Assembly: GCA_013399695.1 (NCBI GenBank)
Contig: VXAU01001345.1
Coordinates: 20,439 to 84,438 of the forward strand
Direction: 5' to 3'
DNA: 64,000 nt
Source: Formicarius rufipectus
Taxonomy: Eukaryota; Chordata; Aves; Passeriformes; Formicariidae
Positions 11,601-24,132 of the stretch are shown in pieces. Numbering within the stretch: the stretch's first letter is position 1; every line of letters begins with the position of its first letter. Below the pieces are notes generated by a model. That model ran no database searches. It was not told the origin of the DNA and worked only from the letters and a program-made list of their open reading frames with translations. A program made the position numbers and the translations under genes.

Positions 11601-13987
11601 GTTCCTATTAAATGGGAATGTTAAAAATTAGATGCATTCCCTGAGAGGTTTACTGCATTATATTAAGATAATGGCATTAGAAATTGTCTCCTTCTGGTTT
11701 ATACCTCAGTGCTGTAATATATGTTAAAAAGAAATAAGTTTGTCTTAATGATCCTCTCTCTTAATAACAGGGCAAGAGAAGGGGAGTAATAAGCTAAGAA
11801 TATGGGTCAAATGATGATGTTCTCAGAATACTCTCTCTACATATGTTTACAGTTTGTTTCTGACTTGCTATGAAGGAGCTAAATTACTTTAGAAACAAAG
11901 GCAAATTTGCTTCTAGCCCTGATCAGGTTCCTTTAGATTTAGCACACACTCCCTCCATCTCTGCAGTGCTCACTGTGGAAATACTGTCCTTGTCTAAACA
12001 TTTGTCACTGTATGAACTCAGCTCTTCCTAAGGATTTAAAAGTAAACAACAATCACAAATTATATGTTTACCTTCTCCTCCTGTCTTGTGGACCTTATTT
12101 TGGCTCATAGGCAGAACATTTAGAGGCTGTGCAGTGGAACTGTCATTAGCGCAGCATCGCTTTTTTCTGCTCTCTCTTCCCTCCTACAGACTGCAACCAT
12201 CTAAGATCACGCTTTCCATTACTTTTTGGTTTCCTGTAAATTTCTTTGTTGTCTGCTCAAAGCCTCAAGAACTGCAGTTGCTTTTATTAAAAATAAAAGT
12301 ATAGAACTGCCTGTGCTGCCATAATTTTAATACGTCAGAGTTGAAGCTCCCCAAGTCAATTAAACGGCATTCCCACTGAGTCATATTAGATGCTTGAAAT
12401 GTGTTTTTTAAAAGAATTAATATATATCTGATTATAGTAATATATTTTATTTTCAGACAGCATTTTTTCCATGCTGCTGCAAAGTCTGTATACTGTTAGG
12501 TGCCCTAATTTCACCATGACAGATGCCATACATAATGCAAATAGTGTAACAAGGACATGGGTTATAAGACCAAAACTGAGCTATAGAGTGTGATAGATAC
12601 AAAACTGGGGTTACTTCTGACTTGAAGCTTAAGGAAAGCTGGCAAGGGGTCATTCAAAATATGTTACCATTTGTCCAATCCCATTAAAGAGGAGGGAACA
12701 GTCTAGTGAGATGGAGAAGCTGTTAAAGCAAGATGAATAGTAGTGAAAGGTAAAGCACTGAGGGAAAGTAATATTCAAGAAGTCTTTTGGATTGACGGTG
12801 CACTCTCTTCTCATTCTGCACCTTTAGTTGTCAACAACATAGAAAACAATTAATTTCTCATGTTATATGCTTGCTTTTTTTTCTTTTTCCCCTGGATTTG
12901 TCCAGACCTGAATTCAGCCTTCTTAACTCCCCAAAGTTTCCATAACTTGGTAATAGAGTCTTAGATGTTGTAGTCATTTATTGCAAATAGGCCAGCTTTT
13001 GAAATGACCTAGAACAGCTTGGGTAACCAGTACCCAAATCTTTTCTTTGTAAGGGCTCCTAACCTGGGAAATGCAGGACAAAACAGTAAATTACAAATGA
13101 CTCTTTTGTACAAAAGCCAGTCAGCAGCAGTGGCAGCTTCACAAAAGCTTCTAATGGCTTATTACAGAATTTGGAGAAAGTGGTATTGCTTGAGAATTGT
13201 GTTGTTGTACAACAATAAGGACAGACTGAAAACATTTAATAGGATTATTTTGTTTTCTTCAGTAGAAGGCTTGAAAAACTTGGAAACATTTTGTCTGAAA
13301 ATGTTGTGTATATTCATGAATGTGTTTTGGAGGATGTGATCACAAAATATTGTCAGGCAGCTTGGCACAAGTCTGTGAGATGAGTTTCAATGCCTTGCCA
13401 GGCTTAAACTAAAGAGTCCTTCCAGTCTCCTTTTTCTTCAACTAGTTACATAGAAATGGGGATACGGCCACTTCAATATCAAAGGTAGAAAGATCTATTA
13501 CCAGTCATATTGCTCCCTTGTGTGTCCTCACTTACAGAAATATTGTGTCTGAATTGTGATATCCTGATGAGTTTGCTTTAACTTTCTGTTGCCTGTGAAG
13601 CTGAACTACTAATGTGTATGATGCAACATTCCTGTATGACAACAGGAACTCTGCCTTAGTAACATTCAGGGGAAACCACTCCAACCACTTTACCTATTTT
13701 TCTTTCTCTTGTTCCCTTGATATTGCATTTATTTCTAGTTCTTACTACCTCAGACTACATGCTTACCCTTCAAACATATTTTTTCCCTTCATTATATTCT
13801 CAAATGCTTTCCATTCTGCCTACTAAGAACTCTCTTGCTCTCAGTGGCTGACCAGTACCCAAGCAAACAAAATAGTGTTTTCTGCACTCTCAGAACTGAT
13901 ATAGACAATACTTCATCAGGGGACAGAGCACAGGGATTATAGCTCATCAGCATCTGAATCCAGGAATGAGACTAGTCATAAAGTGTT

Positions 13988-13989
<2 letters not shown>
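8608..13989. other. AT-rich non-coding DNA, nothing recognised
   Basis: There is no coding frame with supporting signals and no known transposon. A/C-rich low complexity occurs at 10526-10584 and a T run at about 11095-11110. A pyrimidine-rich stretch at 9840-10130 holds an 86-codon frame without other support. Confidence 0.5.
10526..10584. repeat. A/C-rich low-complexity tract
   Basis: A short tract of A runs mixed with CAAAA and C clusters, the same type as the tract at 5763-5936. Confidence 0.85.

Positions 13990-14064
<75 letters not shown>
13990..14064. repeat. Uninterrupted run of 75 T
   Basis: Seventy-five T in a row without interruption. It could be the poly(A) of a minus-strand retrocopy, but no retrocopy is recognised on the right-hand side. 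Such length is also prone to sequencing and assembly error. Confidence 0.95.
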
Positions 14065-14208
14065 CATTTGTTATATGTGTTTTACATTGTCTTTCAACAT
14101 TAACATGGATCTTGGCAGTTCCAACACTGATTCAGTGATATTTACGACTGGCTGAAAGGATTTTACAGCAACATTCTGTGGTGCTCACAGACAATCTGTA
14201 CACCGTCT

Positions 14209-14236
14209 GGCAGGTATACACAGGCAGGTATACACA
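14209..14236. repeat. Exact 14-base tandem duplication
   Basis: The unit GGCAGGTATACACA occurs twice, head to tail (14209-14222 and 14223-14236), with no mismatch. Confidence 0.95.
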
Positions 14237-14353
14237 GTGGGGACTGAATGTTGATATGGATATTTCAGAAGCCTTATAGATAATGTTTATGGAAGTGGCC
14301 ATCCAGACAAGAGTTTATTTTCTTGATTATTAGCATTTCATTATTCTCTTCAG

Positions 14354-14569
14354 AGTGCTTACTGAATTTGTTAAGGCTCAAGGTGGTGATGGTGGGAAGC
14401 AGTGTGCCATTCCACCTCCACAGAACTCACCTTGTTCCCCCACCACTTTCTCAGCTTGTTGTTTTGAGCCAGGCAACCATTCATCTGGTCTGCTACAACA
14501 CTGCGATATATCACCTAGACCAGGAGGCTTCCAGCTGCAAGAGTCACAGACATACCATAGGGGCAAATG
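14354..14569 (+). other. Candidate protein-coding exon, 216 bases
   Basis: A pyrimidine-rich acceptor ending TTCTCTTCAG lies immediately before 14354, and a strong donor, ATG|GTGAGTAG, follows 14569. The enclosed segment is 216 bases, a multiple of three, and richer in G and C than its flanks. Read from 14355 it is open through the donor, giving about 71 codons rich in Pro, Ser, Cys, Gln and Gly, for example VLTEFVKAQGGDGGKQ near its start and GLLQHCDISPRPGGFQ near its end. A second frame is also open. Entry and exit phases are the same, so inclusion or skipping would keep frame. I do not recognise the protein. Chance remains quite possible. Confidence 0.25.
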
Positions 14570-17500
14570 GTGAGTAGGTATATAAGGGACCAATCCGTCT
14601 CATTCTCCTGACCTTTGATTTCTCATTCTTCACTTCAAGCAAATGTCACTGAAATGATGATGGGAATAGGGTAATACAAGGATGTAAGGGGATAAAAGTG
14701 TGGCTTGAAACTCCTCTCTTTGTTCTGGGATGAAAACACCATGGAGCATTCCTTTTCTTGTTACCCATTTTGTGCACTGGAGAGGGCTTGACTGGACTTT
14801 CTTCATACAGCCTGAAATGTAAAATCCAAGGATGGCCCTTGGATTGACTTTTTAAGATAATTTTGTGTTTTAAATTAAATAATTAACAGTGGAAAACTGA
14901 ATCAAATGGGACAATCCTACAATTTAAAACAAACAAATATTTATTTAATAATTCCCAACACTTTCTTTATTTTTCACTCAATTTCCAAGACTTTGGGTAA
15001 AATTTTTGCTTAAACAGATTTATAGTGTTTTTATACCTAACACAAAATTATGCACTGTATGTTTGTAATTGAAACTAGATGGCTACATGTATTTGTTGTG
15101 CAAAATATTTGTTATAGAATGTCCACTCAATTAAAACAGTAAAATAGAGTCCAAATGGAACTACAGTTTGGCTCAAAATTTATTGTGAATCAAGTTTTAT
15201 TTTTTTTGTTTTTGTGTCTATCAGTTATAAACTTATCAGTTTTCAAGGCGTATAGAATCTGCATGGCCATGTGAGTGACACACTAATCAACTTTAATAAG
15301 ATTGATAATCCCTCTTTTAAGTCCAGAATGGTTGAAACCTAAATGAAATAATGCAAGTAACTGTGATTCATAATCCTATATATTCCTTAATGTGTTTAAT
15401 ATTTGGTATAAAACTGTGATTTTTTAGATTTTTGTTTTTCCCTTGCTGGATATATTTTGAAAGATGGGGATACACAAAATTAGAATTTCATATCCCTCAC
15501 AACAAACTCTCCTGTTCTTCTCTTCTTATAGCAAGCAAATTCTCAATTTTAAGCTGACCACTTGAGTATTTGTACTAGTATAAAGAAAGAAGAGTAGTAG
15601 TAGCAACCCACCATTTTATTGTTCAGCTCCAACTCTAAATATAAATGTAATAAATAATAAATTGATATTACTCTATGAAAAAATTTATTAGGAATTAATA
15701 ATCAAATCTAGAAGAATTTGCCTCATAATATTCCCTCAATTGCCAGAGACATTTCCAAAGGGAAGATTCAAGTTTCAAACGTATATGCACATACATATTT
15801 CTCTGCTACACTGTGACATTCAGGTTAAGCTTCTGTGGTGCAGAAATAGTTTAGAAATCACTGTGCTTCAAAGCTAAAATTCTGCTGTCATTTGATTTGG
15901 AAGGACAGAATAAAGTCAGAAAGGATTAAGGCATGAAGTACGTTAATATAAAACAGAGGGTGGGGTAGAAAGGCTAAATCTAATATACATGCTGTGAAAT
16001 CCTGACATCCAGAAGTGATTCAGACTAAGACTGGTTAGTGCCAACATTGTCCTTACCAAACTTTCGTTGTTATCTGCAAGTTGGTAGACAGCAATCAACC
16101 TCAGAAAAACCTATAGACAACTAAAAGAACAGTAACACTACTTACAATCTATCCTCATCTTCATTTTGTACAAAAGACAACTGATATTTGTCACTGAATT
16201 TACCTGTAGAGTATAGCACTTCACAGAAATGTTGGTGAGAAAGGGTTTTCTTCTAATGTCCCAGGCAAACCTTCCAAGCCAGAATAGACATTGCCCTTTG
16301 TAACATTGCATAATACTGAGGATAATTGTTTTTTATGACATTTTTCTAGTCCTCTTTAAATTATCTTATAATGAAATTGTCTTCTTTGCCAGAAAACAAA
16401 CAAACAGACACCAAAAAATAATCCCCAAACAACCAAACACAAAAAAGCCCCCATCTCTTTCAGATCAGGTTCATGAAGACCAGTTGGCAAAGGAGGACAA
16501 GGTATTGTACACACACACAGTAAAATGTCACTTTTCTAATTGACCGTTTTCAGCTATATCAGATTTTGATAAACTGTGAATTCTGTCCCTTTTTGCTGTC
16601 CTAGCTTAGGCTGGTGTATGATCACTGTATCACTTCCTCTCTGGATCACTTTATATATACAGGACATGTAACATGAGCAAAGTACCCCTGCAAACAGGAT
16701 ATGCACATCTTATATTGCAAAACAACTATTTAATGGTTAAATCACAAAATAGGTAATCAGCACCAATGATTGTATTAACCATTAATATTAAAGGTGAACC
16801 TTTGCTGTCCAAGCAATCATCAGACTGTTAAGAAGGATCAGCTTCCACTTCTACTTGAAATTAGCTCATCCTCACTGTTTCTGGGCTGCCATCTTAAGAC
16901 TCTGGGTTTTTGTAAGGATTTTATGCCTTTCCATGTCAGTTATTTTCCTCTTGAATCCCTGTACAGTTAACTATTGCTGTTTCACAAGTCTTAGCTTTCT
17001 GCAGTCTTACCTTTCTTATTAGGGTATCTCTGATCTCCATACTTTACAACTCTTTCTCAAAACTTAGCATTTCCTCAGAGGGTTGAGCCAAAGTTACCTA
17101 GCTATGTTTAATCAAAATGAGAACTTAAATGCAGTTGAACCTCTGGAAGGCGTTACAGCACTGGTTCCTGAATAACATGTTAAAAACCAAACCTGCTCTT
17201 GCTTCCCCATGAAGGAAAACTGTTTTGTTAGATGCACAAATGGCTATTAACATGTGGTCTCAGGCACTCATCCACTGGTGTTACATAGAATATACACCAA
17301 AATTCCAGCAAACTTGGAACCACAAAGAGATTGCTCTATTTGTACATCCATCCATTTCTCAGGCTCTTATTTCTACCTGCTTTCTTTAGATCAGTGAGCA
17401 AACAATAAAATTTAATACAGCTGAAAACATCAGCCACATATGAAGCAAACACCAGAATAGTCTCATATAACAGTGAAGATAATCTCACTTGCCTTAGGTC

Positions 17501-18155
17501 ATATTCCAGTCTTCATTCCAGGCCCCGCTCTCCCCACGCATAAGTGCTCTATGAAACAGAGGGGTTAATGGGGGCTATCCTTTGGCAGAGGATCTTTATT
17601 GTGTGCAAAAAATGCAGTTGGCTTTTAAAACCATAAAGGAAAGCATACTGTCTGTCCCACTGAGTTGCTTTTTCCTTGATAGCATAGCACAGTTCTTCAT
17701 GAATTCTACTTATCTTTCTCTCCCTGCACAGGGCAAGGAAGCAGAGTTAAATGAGCCAGAGAAACTGAGCCAGTTTGGGGAATTTTAAAAATTCTTTTTG
17801 AGATAAAGATTTCAGTGCCCACAGTTTCATGTGTGCTAAGAAGCTTTTCTAACAGCTGAGTGCTGAAGCATGACCCGCATGTCCCTTTTAGGTCATCAGA
17901 GCCAGAATGATCTCAACCCATTTAGCTTTCAGGTTATGCCTTGGTCAAGTGAATACTTTGAAGTCATTTCAGCTGAGAAGGTTAAAGGTTGACATTTGTA
18001 GTTACGACTTGTGTGTACCAGCTTTCCATTTCTACCAGTGTCATAAAGGCAGTTTCCAAGTTTCCACCATAGGCAATTGAACATGTTTCTAAAACCTTGG
18101 AAATAATTATTCAATTATTCTTAATATATTCTTACTCTTCCATTCCGCTCTCCCT
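14570..18155. other. AT-rich non-coding DNA, nothing recognised
   Basis: No gene or known mobile element is seen. Minor simple repeats occur: an A/C-rich patch at about 16391-16450 and a short CA run at 16510-16521. A good-looking splice acceptor near 17731 has no open frame of note behind it. Confidence 0.5.
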
Positions 18156-18277
18156 TGTTTTTTTTTTGTTTTGTTTTGTTTTGTTTTTTGTTTGTTTGGG
18201 TTTTTTTGTTTTTGTTTTTGTTTTTTGTTTGTTTTTTTGTTTCTTTGTTTTGTTTTGTTGGGTTTTTTTGTTCTTTT
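18156..18277. repeat. T/G-rich low-complexity tract (TTTTG-type)
   Basis: About 120 bases of irregular TTTTG, TTTG and T runs. It is the complement type of the A/C tracts elsewhere in the window. Confidence 0.9.
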
Positions 18278-18978
18278 AAACTGATTATAAAGATTTTATG
18301 TGAACAAATACTTAATGATATTTTATTTTAATTTTGTACATTTTTGGGTGATGTATCTATTTTCAGCTAGAAGAGGCAATTTATTTTGGTACTTTATCAT
18401 ATATCCATAGAAATTAAATTCTAAAGAGACCTTACAGTAAACAATATACAATAGTTAGGAAACTATCTAATAAAACTAATTTAAAAAAAAATCTTTCTTC
18501 CATTGCTCTTTATCAATTATGTGTTCATATAAGGATCATTCAGTGGTGGTAAATGACAAATGAAATTTTATTGCAATTTTTAAGTGGTGCGTGTTAAATA
18601 GATTACTACAGAAGCTGTAATATTCTAGGTTATATTGTAGTTAATTCACTGGCAACTCTTTTAGTAAGCTTTTTGCCTTAATTTTCTTTTAATTTAGATA
18701 AGATAGATTAAGCATTCTTTATTGAAGGAATAAAAATCATTTAAAAATCGACAAACTGTGATACATTTTTATGCTTATTAATTCCTTTCTAAGTCATAGA
18801 GAAGCTATTTAATTTACTTTCCAAATTAGAGCAGTACTTTTTAGGGCTGATACGTGGGTAATTCTGTAATTTCAGACTTGTGCAGAATTTTCATACCTAC
18901 ATATATTTATTTAAAGAAATTTATAGCTGCCTTAAACAAAGCACTAATAAAGCTCTATTTGTGTACACTATAATGCAT

Positions 18979-19719
18979 NNNNNNNNNNNNNNNNNNNNNN
19001 NNNNNNNNNNNNNNNNNNNNNNNNNNNNNNNNNNNNNNNNNNNNNNNNNNNNNNNNNNNNNNNNNNNNNNNNNNNNNNNNNNNNNNNNNNNNNNNNNNNN
19101 NNNNNNNNNNNNNNNNNNNNNNNNNNNNNNNNNNNNNNNNNNNNNNNNNNNNNNNNNNNNNNNNNNNNNNNNNNNNNNNNNNNNNNNNNNNNNNNNNNNN
19201 NNNNNNNNNNNNNNNNNNNNNNNNNNNNNNNNNNNNNNNNNNNNNNNNNNNNNNNNNNNNNNNNNNNNNNNNNNNNNNNNNNNNNNNNNNNNNNNNNNNN
19301 NNNNNNNNNNNNNNNNNNNNNNNNNNNNNNNNNNNNNNNNNNNNNNNNNNNNNNNNNNNNNNNNNNNNNNNNNNNNNNNNNNNNNNNNNNNNNNNNNNNN
19401 NNNNNNNNNNNNNNNNNNNNNNNNNNNNNNNNNNNNNNNNNNNNNNNNNNNNNNNNNNNNNNNNNNNNNNNNNNNNNNNNNNNNNNNNNNNNNNNNNNNN
19501 NNNNNNNNNNNNNNNNNNNNNNNNNNNNNNNNNNNNNNNNNNNNNNNNNNNNNNNNNNNNNNNNNNNNNNNNNNNNNNNNNNNNNNNNNNNNNNNNNNNN
19601 NNNNNNNNNNNNNNNNNNNNNNNNNNNNNNNNNNNNNNNNNNNNNNNNNNNNNNNNNNNNNNNNNNNNNNNNNNNNNNNNNNNNNNNNNNNNNNNNNNNN
19701 NNNNNNNNNNNNNNNNNNN
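18979..19719. other. Assembly gap (741 N)
   Basis: Undetermined bases, with an A-rich low-complexity flank on the right (19720-19775). Such A/T-rich tracts border several gaps in this window. Confidence 0.99.
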
Positions 19720-22700
19720 AAGGAAAGAAAAAAAAACACAGAAAAACCCTACAAAAACAAAACAAAACAAAAAACCACAGCTATATTATGGGATTTTTCC
19801 TCTCTCTGTCTTCTTCTTGACTTTCTTTTTCTCCTCTCCCAAGTATAGCAGTAAAATCCTATAAACACATGATGATCTCTGTTCAAACATAATGACTAGC
19901 CTGTCTACACACACACACACAAAAATATATTCTTACTTAGAATATTACCTCTGGCTTGTTCAGTGGAGCTGTTTGTAAAGAAATTGGCTTGGATGTCTGA
20001 CTGTGCTTTCACTCCTATATCTCAGCTAAGGACCATTAACAGAGCAGGGAAAGGAGGTTTGTACTTTTAATAATCACACAAATGTTCATGTTTTACTGCC
20101 TTTGCAGTAACCAAGAAGCAATCAACTGAACAATACTGTTTGGATTTCCAAAACAGTTTAAAAACCATGGGGTTTATGTTGCTTACTTAATTTCACTCAA
20201 TCCTTGTGTAACCTTTATCACATTCTGTCAAATATTTCTATGACTTAGAACCCAAGTATAACTGCATTATATCTTCATAATGGACTACATTAAAAAAAAA
20301 AAAAAAAAAGTAATATGAGTTAGATGCTACTAACACACAAGCTTTATCTGACACATGCAAATGATAATTCAACTAGCCACGTCATTCCAAAACAAGAGAG
20401 TATGACTGTATTAAGAACTCAGAAATCTTCGCCTTAAGTGTATGAAAAAACTTCAAGCCAAACAAATATCTGGGAAAAAGTTCCCTTAGCTGTACACCAA
20501 TGTTTGATGATGCTTTCTGCAGCATAACATCAACACTGATAAATCTGGTGTACCTATGCTGCTGATCAACACTCTTGTGTGAAGATTGGTGGCCTCAAAT
20601 GACTTTCTGTAGCGGAGTAAGATTAATTCTTAGCAGACAGTATTGGGTCTCATATAGTAAATGTGATGGTGATAAAGCACTGTAAGAAAGAACAAAGGAC
20701 CACGTTTGTCATCAGTGTTGACAGCCCATCAATGTGTGTTTTTAGCTGAAGTTAAAATAAGCACATAGGTAACTGAATATTTTACCTGAGTAATATTCTT
20801 GTATTCTGAAACATTTATAATTCCTAGTGTTAGTTTTGGTTTTTCCTGCATCTTCATTTCATATTCATAAACTCAGAGTAGCACTGCCCTTTAGTCTATT
20901 CAGAGATGAGCATGAGTGTTGATAGCTTCAGGAAACTAACCACTTATAGATTATGGGACAATTATCCTATGTAACTTTTGTCACTGACAAATGATTTTTC
21001 CTGTCATCTTTTTAAGGTGTGGCTTTGGAACCTTTGAAATTTTTAACTGCTTTTCTTCCTAACCCCATTGCAAAAGAGCAGAGCTGAAGACCATGACACC
21101 AGCCAGTAGTCTTGCGTTGTTTAATGCCATCTGGGCGCCCAAAGTCAGCAACTTTAGACTGTTACACAGCTTGAATATATCAGATTTAATGATACTTGCA
21201 GCTGTACTCATAGAAGGCCACTTTTTACTTTTTACTGGTTAAAACTAGGTCAGGTTTGTAAAACAGAGATTGAAGTAGGAAACAGTGCAAAGTTGTACTA
21301 GTCTAAGCTTGTTAGAGGGAAACGATATATCAAGGAAATTCAAGGAAACTAAATCTTCAATAGCAGGTAGTTTTAACTCAGCAGTCACCTCTGAAGAAAT
21401 TCTCAGGGGTATGATGTTTACCTATGTGCTCCACAGGGAGAATCCCTTTAATCAGATAATTTATACTTCCATTCTTCACTGGGTGACTTTCAGACTACCA
21501 GCCATGAAATGTGGCTGTGTTCAGCAGACATTCTTGATTTCCAGGTATGTTTTACAGAAAATCATTTCTGAGATGATGGAGAAATTTCTTTTTAAAACTC
21601 TCTGAAACATAAATCTTCTCTTAGAAATACTAATTTTAATTCCCAGAGATGATGTCTAATGTCCAGCACACAAGAATGCAAACACTGCAGTGGTAAATAT
21701 CAGAACAATAGCCTCTTGGCAAAACAACAGAAGCAGAATTCCATTCTACAGTTTACTAAATTCCCAGATGTCACCATGAAAAAATTCAGACCTAGAAAGT
21801 ATAATTAGAATTTTATAGAAGGCAAATAAAGTGTGCCATTTATGAAGAAGTAGCTGTGATACAACATTTTACTATTCATAAAATCTTATACATTGCAATA
21901 TCAGAAACTTGTAATTTATATATATCATCCTTTCAGAAGAACAACATGTGAAGTATTTTGCAAAGACCAGCACCAAAACTACTAGAGCATTACTTATATA
22001 AACAAAGGGACTGACCCAAAACACACTCAAATCAATGTATGTCTTTTGATTAACTTTGTTGGGTTTTTGATCAGGCTCTTAGAGGAATCAATAATTTTTG
22101 CTTCCATGGTAGTCCACAAAGCAGTGTTATTATAGTACTGAAACTAGTTTTGCTCCATGGCAAACTATACTATACCATGCCTCAGACTGAAGATTTTTGT
22201 TATACATTTTTAATAATTTTTTGTTCTAGGAGAAGTTTTTGTCTATAAAAATGCTAAATTTTTCTTTTCTTTCTTTTTTTTTTTTCTTTTTTCATATAGA
22301 TGAAACCAAATAATAACTTACAAAACACTTCCTAATAAAAAAGTTGCATCACTGTGAGACTTGGATTTGAGCTACATTCATATTCTAATTATTAACATTG
22401 TGAAGGTTATTTGGCCCATAATAGGTCAGGATACATTAAGAAAAAAATGTTCTTAGTTCTCAAGTTTTGCATTGAAGATTTACACTTTTTCCAGTTATCT
22501 AACCATGAGTGCTATAAAGAAAGAACTAGGGCAATATTCAGGACATGATATCCAGCCACAAGTTTAGATACATGCTGTCAGAGTAGTGTATAATTTTAGT
22601 ATACCTACTATTTCTCTATACAGATGGAAAGGTTGTATGTACATCTTATATGTGGGGAGTTTGCCAGAAAATATAATAAATAAAATTCCCTTCTTGTCTT

Positions 22701-24004
22701 TTCTCCTGTTCATGATCTTGCACCATTCTTTGTCTATGCACCAACTTTGATGGTGTTTCAGACTTAATGTTAGCTTAGCAATTTTTTTCTGGTTCCTGAG
22801 CTCTTGATGTATTGACTTTATTTTAGACACAAAGTATTTGAGTTAGGGATTAAGTTTTGCTGTCTGTAAATATTTAGTAAAGTAGAGTAGTTCTAATAGC
22901 AAGGTCCTTCCATGCCCTTGTTGTATAAAGAAAAGTTCAAGAATAAGAAATAAGAAGGTGATAGCTACCTAGGTTACAATTTACAACAGAGACTGAATGA
23001 CTTTCTTGTACAGTTCACAATTCTAGAGTTTACCTTAGTCCTCCCTTCTTTTGCCCACAGCCTGACACATTTTTTATACCAAAAATTAAATACTATGATG
23101 CAAACATATGCCATCAATCTGGCAAACTAATAATAATAAATTTGTCTTTTGGCTTCAAACTGATAAAATAAACATAGTTGGCATTTTTATTTATATCTGT
23201 CATACATATAATGTAGGAAAATATAGGTGGAAGGTAGAAGATATACAAAGGTTGCCTAAAGGAGACTAAGCAGGAATTTCCAACTCAGCTGAGGACAACA
23301 CAACTGACAAATCTCAGTCAAAAACCTGATTGCCTAAAGAAATTTTTTACTGCCAGAGTGTGACATGGATCCCTTAGATAAAGGTCACATAGTTTCCTAA
23401 CCTGAAACTGTTTCTCTCAATACTTTACAGTCTTTGCTGTTTTAATTCAAACTGAAAAAGACTTCAAGATTTCATGACCAAAGACAGTCTGCAGAATTAC
23501 CCAGTACAGTGTCAATAATTTTAAGAAACAGTACCACTGTCAATAAAATTTGACTTAAAATGGATAGGTCATTGATAGGTAGCATAATTCAAAGATAACT
23601 GCCAGTAAGAAAGAAAGGTAAACATGAATCTGTTTTATTTTAAAGAGCAAATATATCAATATTTTATACAGGCACAAATTCAAACAGCAGTAATAGTATG
23701 CAAGAACTGCTTTCTAATTTTCAAGATTAGAATTGAGCAGATATAATTGAGCCGAGCTAGAGTGGGGGAAAATTAAGAAACTTTTGCATAGATTGTAAGG
23801 CATTCTGAAGGCTTGTGAAATGCTGTTGTCATTCTAAGTTTTGGTCAAAACAAAAACTGAAATCCTGCTGAACCTGAGGAATGCTGAACACCTCATAGGT
23901 AAAGTACTTTTGCTATTTACTTAGAGAATATACTGTGTGGAGAGAAGATAATAGAGATTTTCCTTTATGCTTGTCTAATTCTCTACTGAATTCCATTTGG
24001 GATA
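19720..24004. other. AT-rich non-coding DNA, nothing recognised
   Basis: It begins with an A/C-rich patch at the gap edge. A CA dinucleotide run lies at about 19907-19920 and an A run at about 20292-20309. A 106-codon plus-strand frame at 21285-21605 has no splice, promoter or family support. Confidence 0.5.
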
Positions 24005-24132
24005 TGTCATGGCTTAACTCCAGCTTGGCCATGAAACACCACATGGCTGTTTGCTCGCTCCCGTGTGGTAAGATGGGGAAGAGAATTGCAAGAGTGAAGT
24101 GAGAAAACTCCTGGGTTGAGATAAAAGAATGG
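24005..24132 (-). mobile_element. ERVL-type LTR fragment (3' end)
   Basis: The plus strand starts TGTCATGGCTTAACTCCAG and continues through a segment ending GGGTTGAGATAAAAG. Reversed, this is the 3' end of the passerine ERVL-type LTR also present at 27893-28475 (plus) and 60484-60840 (minus). Shared landmarks are the terminal GTTAAxCCATGACA-like end, the poorly conserved middle with GGGAAGAGAAT, and the ACTCCTGGGTTGAGATAAA block. It is truncated upstream, so promoter sequences are missing. No internal viral sequence adjoins it. Confidence 0.75.

Noticed and set aside
18880..19848. Frames of 265-322 codons across the large gap
   Set aside because: They consist almost entirely of undetermined bases.
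21285..21605. 106-codon plus-strand frame
   Set aside because: AT-rich, no splice, start or domain support.
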